From DASSHC01 sp035693105 (GTDB lineage Bacteria > Chloroflexota > Chloroflexia > Thermomicrobiales > Thermomicrobiaceae): a stretch of 7,645 nucleotides of DNA. Shown in pieces: positions 5,176 to 7,645 of the stretch (position 1 is the first letter of the stretch; each line of letters opens with the position of its first letter). Under the pieces are notes generated by a model that was not told the DNA's origin, searched no databases, and saw only the letters and a program-made list of their open reading frames with translations. The stretch is from NCBI GenBank assembly GCA_035693105.1, contig DASSHC010000063.1, positions 1 through 7,645 of the forward strand, written 5' to 3'. The position numbers and the translations under genes were made by a program.

Positions 5176-6450
5176 TCATTGCGCGCCACCTGAACGCTCG
5201 CTCATCTCGATCTGCATGCTCGAGTTTCTACGTAGCCAGGCGATACCGGCCGCGAAGAGGGCGGCGCCCACCAGGAGCGTCCAGCCAGTGACGCTGAAGA
5301 CGGCGGCGATGCCGAGCCGGGCGGCGACCAGGCCGAGCGCCAGCGGCGCCAGCGTGCCGCCCAGGCTGCTGGCGCTGGAGTAGACGCCGACCGCCGCGCC
5401 GCGCGCCTCGATGCGCGTGTGCTCGGCCACGTAGGTCTGGCCCGAGACCAGATAGGCGCCGAAGGCCAGCCCCTCGCCGGCCAGCAGCACGGTCAGCACT
5501 GTCCTGCCGGCGCTGTGGGCCAGGGCGAACATGACCGCCATGTCGAGCACAAGGGCGCCGAGCATGACCGTGGTGCTGCCGATGCGGCGCGAGACCAGGC
5601 TGTTCGGCAGGCGGCCGAGCGTCGAGACGAGCGCCCGGATGGCGAAGAGACTGCCGATGGCAGCGGCGGTCAGATGCAGCGTGTCGCCGTAGATCGGGAA
5701 GAAGGTCACCACCGCGCCGTTGAAAGTGACGCTCATCAAGAGGCTGCCGAAGCTGACCAGCAGCAGGTCGTGCCGCCGCAGGGTGTAGCCGAGTCCGGCG
5801 AGGAGCGCCGGGCGGGCGGCCTGGCGGGCGCGGCCTGTTTGCACCCGGTCGGTCAAGAGCCGCCAGGCGAGCAGCGCGCCGAGCGCGGCCAGCACGGCGC
5901 TGACCACGAAGGCGGCCGGCGCGCCGAAGCGCTCGCTCAGTTGCCCGCCGAGGAGCGGCCCGAGGGTGAAGCCGATGCCCATGGCGGTGGCGTAGGCGCC
6001 GAAGGCCACGCTGCGCCGGCCCTCGGCCGAGATGTCGCCCAGGTGCGCCGCGCCGATCTGGAAGGTGGCCACGGTGCCGAAGCCGTAGAGCAGCCGCCCG
6101 GCGGCCAGCAGCCGGGGCCCGCCCGCCGCCGCGAAGCCGAGCATGGCGACCACGAAGGCCAGCATGCCGGCGATCAGCAGGCGCACGCGTCCGATGCGGT
6201 CGGAGGCGATCCCGGCCGGCAGCGAGAGCAGCAGCTGCGAGAGCCCACCGAGCGTGTTGAGCAGGCCGAGCAGCGCCAGCGAGACACCCAGCGAGGCGGC
6301 GTAGAGCGAGAAGGTCGGCGCCACGATCCCGGTGCTGACGTCGGCCAGGAAGATCACGCCGCAGAGCGCCAGGATCTCGCGGCTCAGGCTGCCGCTCAAC
6401 CCGCGCCGCACCCGGCCGGGCGCGCGGTCGGCCGTGTCGACGTCAGGCAC
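5176..6450 (-). CDS. Major facilitator superfamily (MFS) transporter
   Basis: A complete 424-residue inner-membrane transporter of the major facilitator superfamily, with about 12 hydrophobic segments in two halves separated by a basic loop (about 200-225, including RVQTGRARQAARPA). The MFS motif A appears as GIASDRIGRVR (80-90) between helices 2 and 3, and a motif-C-like GIGFTLGPLLGG (158-169) lies in helix 5. The second-half counterpart of motif A is weaker (SLVSRRIGS, 284-292). The start is GTG at 6450. A GAGGA (6464-6460) overlapping the upstream gene's stop codon lies 9 nt before it, indicating translational coupling. Its close link to a hydantoinase/oxoprolinase subunit suggests uptake or efflux of that enzyme's substrate or product, but this is inference. 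The family is broad and a drug-efflux role cannot be excluded. A short tail (RRNSSMQIEMSERSGGAQ) follows the last helix. Confidence 0.92.
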   Translation of the reverse strand: MPDVDTADRAPGRVRRGLSGSLSREILALCGVIFLADVSTGIVAPTFSLYAASLGVSLALLGLLNTLGGLSQLLLSLPAGIASDRIGRVRLLIAGMLAFVVAMLGFAAAGGPRLLAAGRLLYGFGTVATFQIGAAHLGDISAEGRRSVAFGAYATAMGIGFTLGPLLGGQLSERFGAPAAFVVSAVLAALGALLAWRLLTDRVQTGRARQAARPALLAGLGYTLRRHDLLLVSFGSLLMSVTFNGAVVTFFPIYGDTLHLTAAAIGSLFAIRALVSTLGRLPNSLVSRRIGSTTVMLGALVLDMAVMFALAHSAGRTVLTVLLAGEGLAFGAYLVSGQTYVAEHTRIEARGAAVGVYSSASSLGGTLAPLALGLVAARLGIAAVFSVTGWTLLVGAALFAAGIAWLRRNSSMQIEMSERSGGAQ

Positions 6451-6462
6451 GCCCCCGCGTCC

Positions 6463-7645
6463 TCATCGCGGCTCGTCCGGAACAAGTCGCTCCGCGCCAT
6501 AGACTCCTGTGGCCGCCTCGGCCGAGACGAGCCCGTTGGCCAGGTCGCGCCGCAGCGCGCGCCGCTCGCGCTCCGCTGGCTCGCCGAAACCCCCGCCGCC
6601 CGGTGTGGCCAGCAGCAGGCGGTCGCCGCCTTTGACCACGATCTGCCGCTTGGGATTGATCGGCTGGCCGTTGAGCAGCACGCGGCCGGGCGCGCCGGGG
6701 CCGCCGCCGCGCAGACCCGGCGCGGGCTGGCGCAGCCGGTCCGCCAGAAAGGCCGCCGTGACCGGCTGCTCCGCCGTGATGCGCACCTGCAGCTCCTGTC
6801 CCAGCCCTCCCCGCTGCCGCCCGGCGCCGCCCGAGTCGGGCCGCAGCGCCTTGCGTTCGACCTCAACCGGCGCCAGCGCCTCCATCACCTCGACCGGCGT
6901 ATTGGCGACGTTGCTGGGGAAGCTGAGGCTGGAGAGGCCGTCCTGCCGCAGGGAAGCGCCCTGGCCGCCGTTGAGAAAATTGATGCTGCTGAAGGCGCGG
7001 CCCCGCTCCTCACCGGTCAGGTGCAGGCACCAGAGGGGCGAGCCGCTGGCCGCCTGGACCGCCGCCGGTGCCACCGGCGCCAGCGCCTGGAAGATCGCCG
7101 CCGCCAGGAAGTGTCCGATCAGCGCGCGTCCGCCGACCGGCGCCGGGAAGCGCGGGTTGAGGATGCTGCCTTCCGGCGCGCTGACGCGGATCGGCTCGAA
7201 CGAGCCCTCGTTGTTGGGGATCGCCGGGCTGGTGATGCACTTGATGGGATAGGCGGTGTAGGCGAAGGTGTAGTTGAGCACCGTGTTGACCGCGTAGTCC
7301 ACCTGGGACGACGACCCGCTGTAGTCGACCGCGATCTCCTCGCCCGCGATCGTCAGCCGCAGCCGGATGTCGAGCGGCGCGTCGAGCCCGTCCGGGTGGG
7401 CCTCGCCCGCGTAGCTGCCGTCCGGCAGGGCGGCGATGGCCCGCCGCATGGCGCGCGAGGAGCGCTCCTGGATCGCCCGCGCCAGCTCGCCCAGGTCCTC
7501 CAGCCCCTGCTCGTCCAGCAGCGCCGTCAGCCGCCGGGCCAGCAGCTCGTTGGCGGCGACCTGGGCCAGCAGATCGCCCACCACCTGCTGGGGCACGCGC
7601 ACGTTGGCCTGCAACAGCTCGAGCAGGAGCTCGTTGCGCGCGCCC
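6463..7645 (-). CDS. Hydantoinase B/oxoprolinase family subunit, N-terminus beyond the window
   Basis: The C-terminal 393 residues of a HyuB-type subunit. The full family length is usually 510-580, so roughly 70% is present. In this family the B subunit works with a HyuA/N-methylhydantoinase A-type partner to hydrolyse cyclic amides such as hydantoins or 5-oxoproline at the cost of ATP in the cytoplasm; acetone-carboxylase-like relatives carboxylate ketones instead. Visible marks, numbered from the window edge, are GDLLAQVAAN (23-32), VDYSGSSSQVDYAVN (106-120), IPNNEGSFEPIRVSAPEGS (142-160), PAPVGGR (167-173), PDSGGAGRQRGG (269-280) and a C-terminal PGGGGFGEP (348-356). The frame is open across the right edge with family-typical sequence, so the TTG at 7614 is an internal leucine and not the start. 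The transporter gene follows after 12 bp. The partner subunit is expected upstream, beyond the window. The exact substrate is not determined. Confidence 0.93.
   Translation of the reverse strand, partial: GARNELLLELLQANVRVPQQVVGDLLAQVAANELLARRLTALLDEQGLEDLGELARAIQERSSRAMRRAIAALPDGSYAGEAHPDGLDAPLDIRLRLTIAGEEIAVDYSGSSSQVDYAVNTVLNYTFAYTAYPIKCITSPAIPNNEGSFEPIRVSAPEGSILNPRFPAPVGGRALIGHFLAAAIFQALAPVAPAAVQAASGSPLWCLHLTGEERGRAFSSINFLNGGQGASLRQDGLSSLSFPSNVANTPVEVMEALAPVEVERKALRPDSGGAGRQRGGLGQELQVRITAEQPVTAAFLADRLRQPAPGLRGGGPGAPGRVLLNGQPINPKRQIVVKGGDRLLLATPGGGGFGEPAERERRALRRDLANGLVSAEAATGVYGAERLVPDEPR

Noticed and set aside
6509..7252. 247-residue plus-strand open frame
   Set aside because: It lies opposite the hydantoinase B subunit, whose motifs are unmistakable. 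The translation is low-complexity Arg/Pro/Ser.
7612..7614. TTG as the start of the hydantoinase B gene
   Set aside because: The frame stays open to the right edge with family-like sequence, and the family is much longer than 383 residues.

Overview
The window is about 65-70% GC with strong G/C bias at third codon positions in the real genes. It carries a predicted F420-type luciferase-like oxidoreductase, a dienelactone-hydrolase-like enzyme and a secreted protein made of Ig-like domains. This combination, with short GC-rich palindromic repeats between genes, fits a high-GC Chloroflexota bacterium (Thermomicrobia/Sphaerobacter-like) or possibly an actinobacterium. The assignment is inference; there is no rRNA or other marker gene here.

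Layout. Positions 1-415 are lower in GC and hold no confident gene, only a possible minus-strand gene start running off the left edge. Two plus-strand genes follow: a dienelactone hydrolase family protein (416-1156) and a TIGR03619-like LLM-class oxidoreductase (1231-2148). They are separated by a 74-bp gap containing a perfect 11-bp hairpin. Then comes a gene-free stretch of about 650 bp (2149-2800) that is dense in structure. It contains a MITE-like element of about 207 bp with 20-bp terminal inverted repeats (2143-2349), an internal 29/31-nt palindrome, another hairpin, three copies of CTGAANCAGAC, an extended -10 promoter candidate, and a hairpin-rich leader. This leads into a 741-residue secreted protein (2801-5026) with a signal peptide, a Cys-rich N-terminal domain, four Ig-like domains and an unrecognised C-terminal domain. 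It ends at a textbook intrinsic terminator (5063-5098).

On the minus strand, converging on that terminator, a hydantoinase B/oxoprolinase-type subunit (6463-7645, entering from the right edge) is followed after 12 bp by an MFS transporter (5176-6450). The transporter's ribosome binding site overlaps the upstream stop codon, so the two look co-translated: probably an ATP-dependent amide-ring hydrolase with a partner transporter. The other subunit (HyuA-type) would be expected beyond the right edge.

No CRISPR, tRNA, rRNA, phage or known defence genes are visible. The most unusual parts are the regulatory architecture at 2417-2801 and the modular secreted protein it appears to control. Neither can be claimed as a new system from sequence alone.
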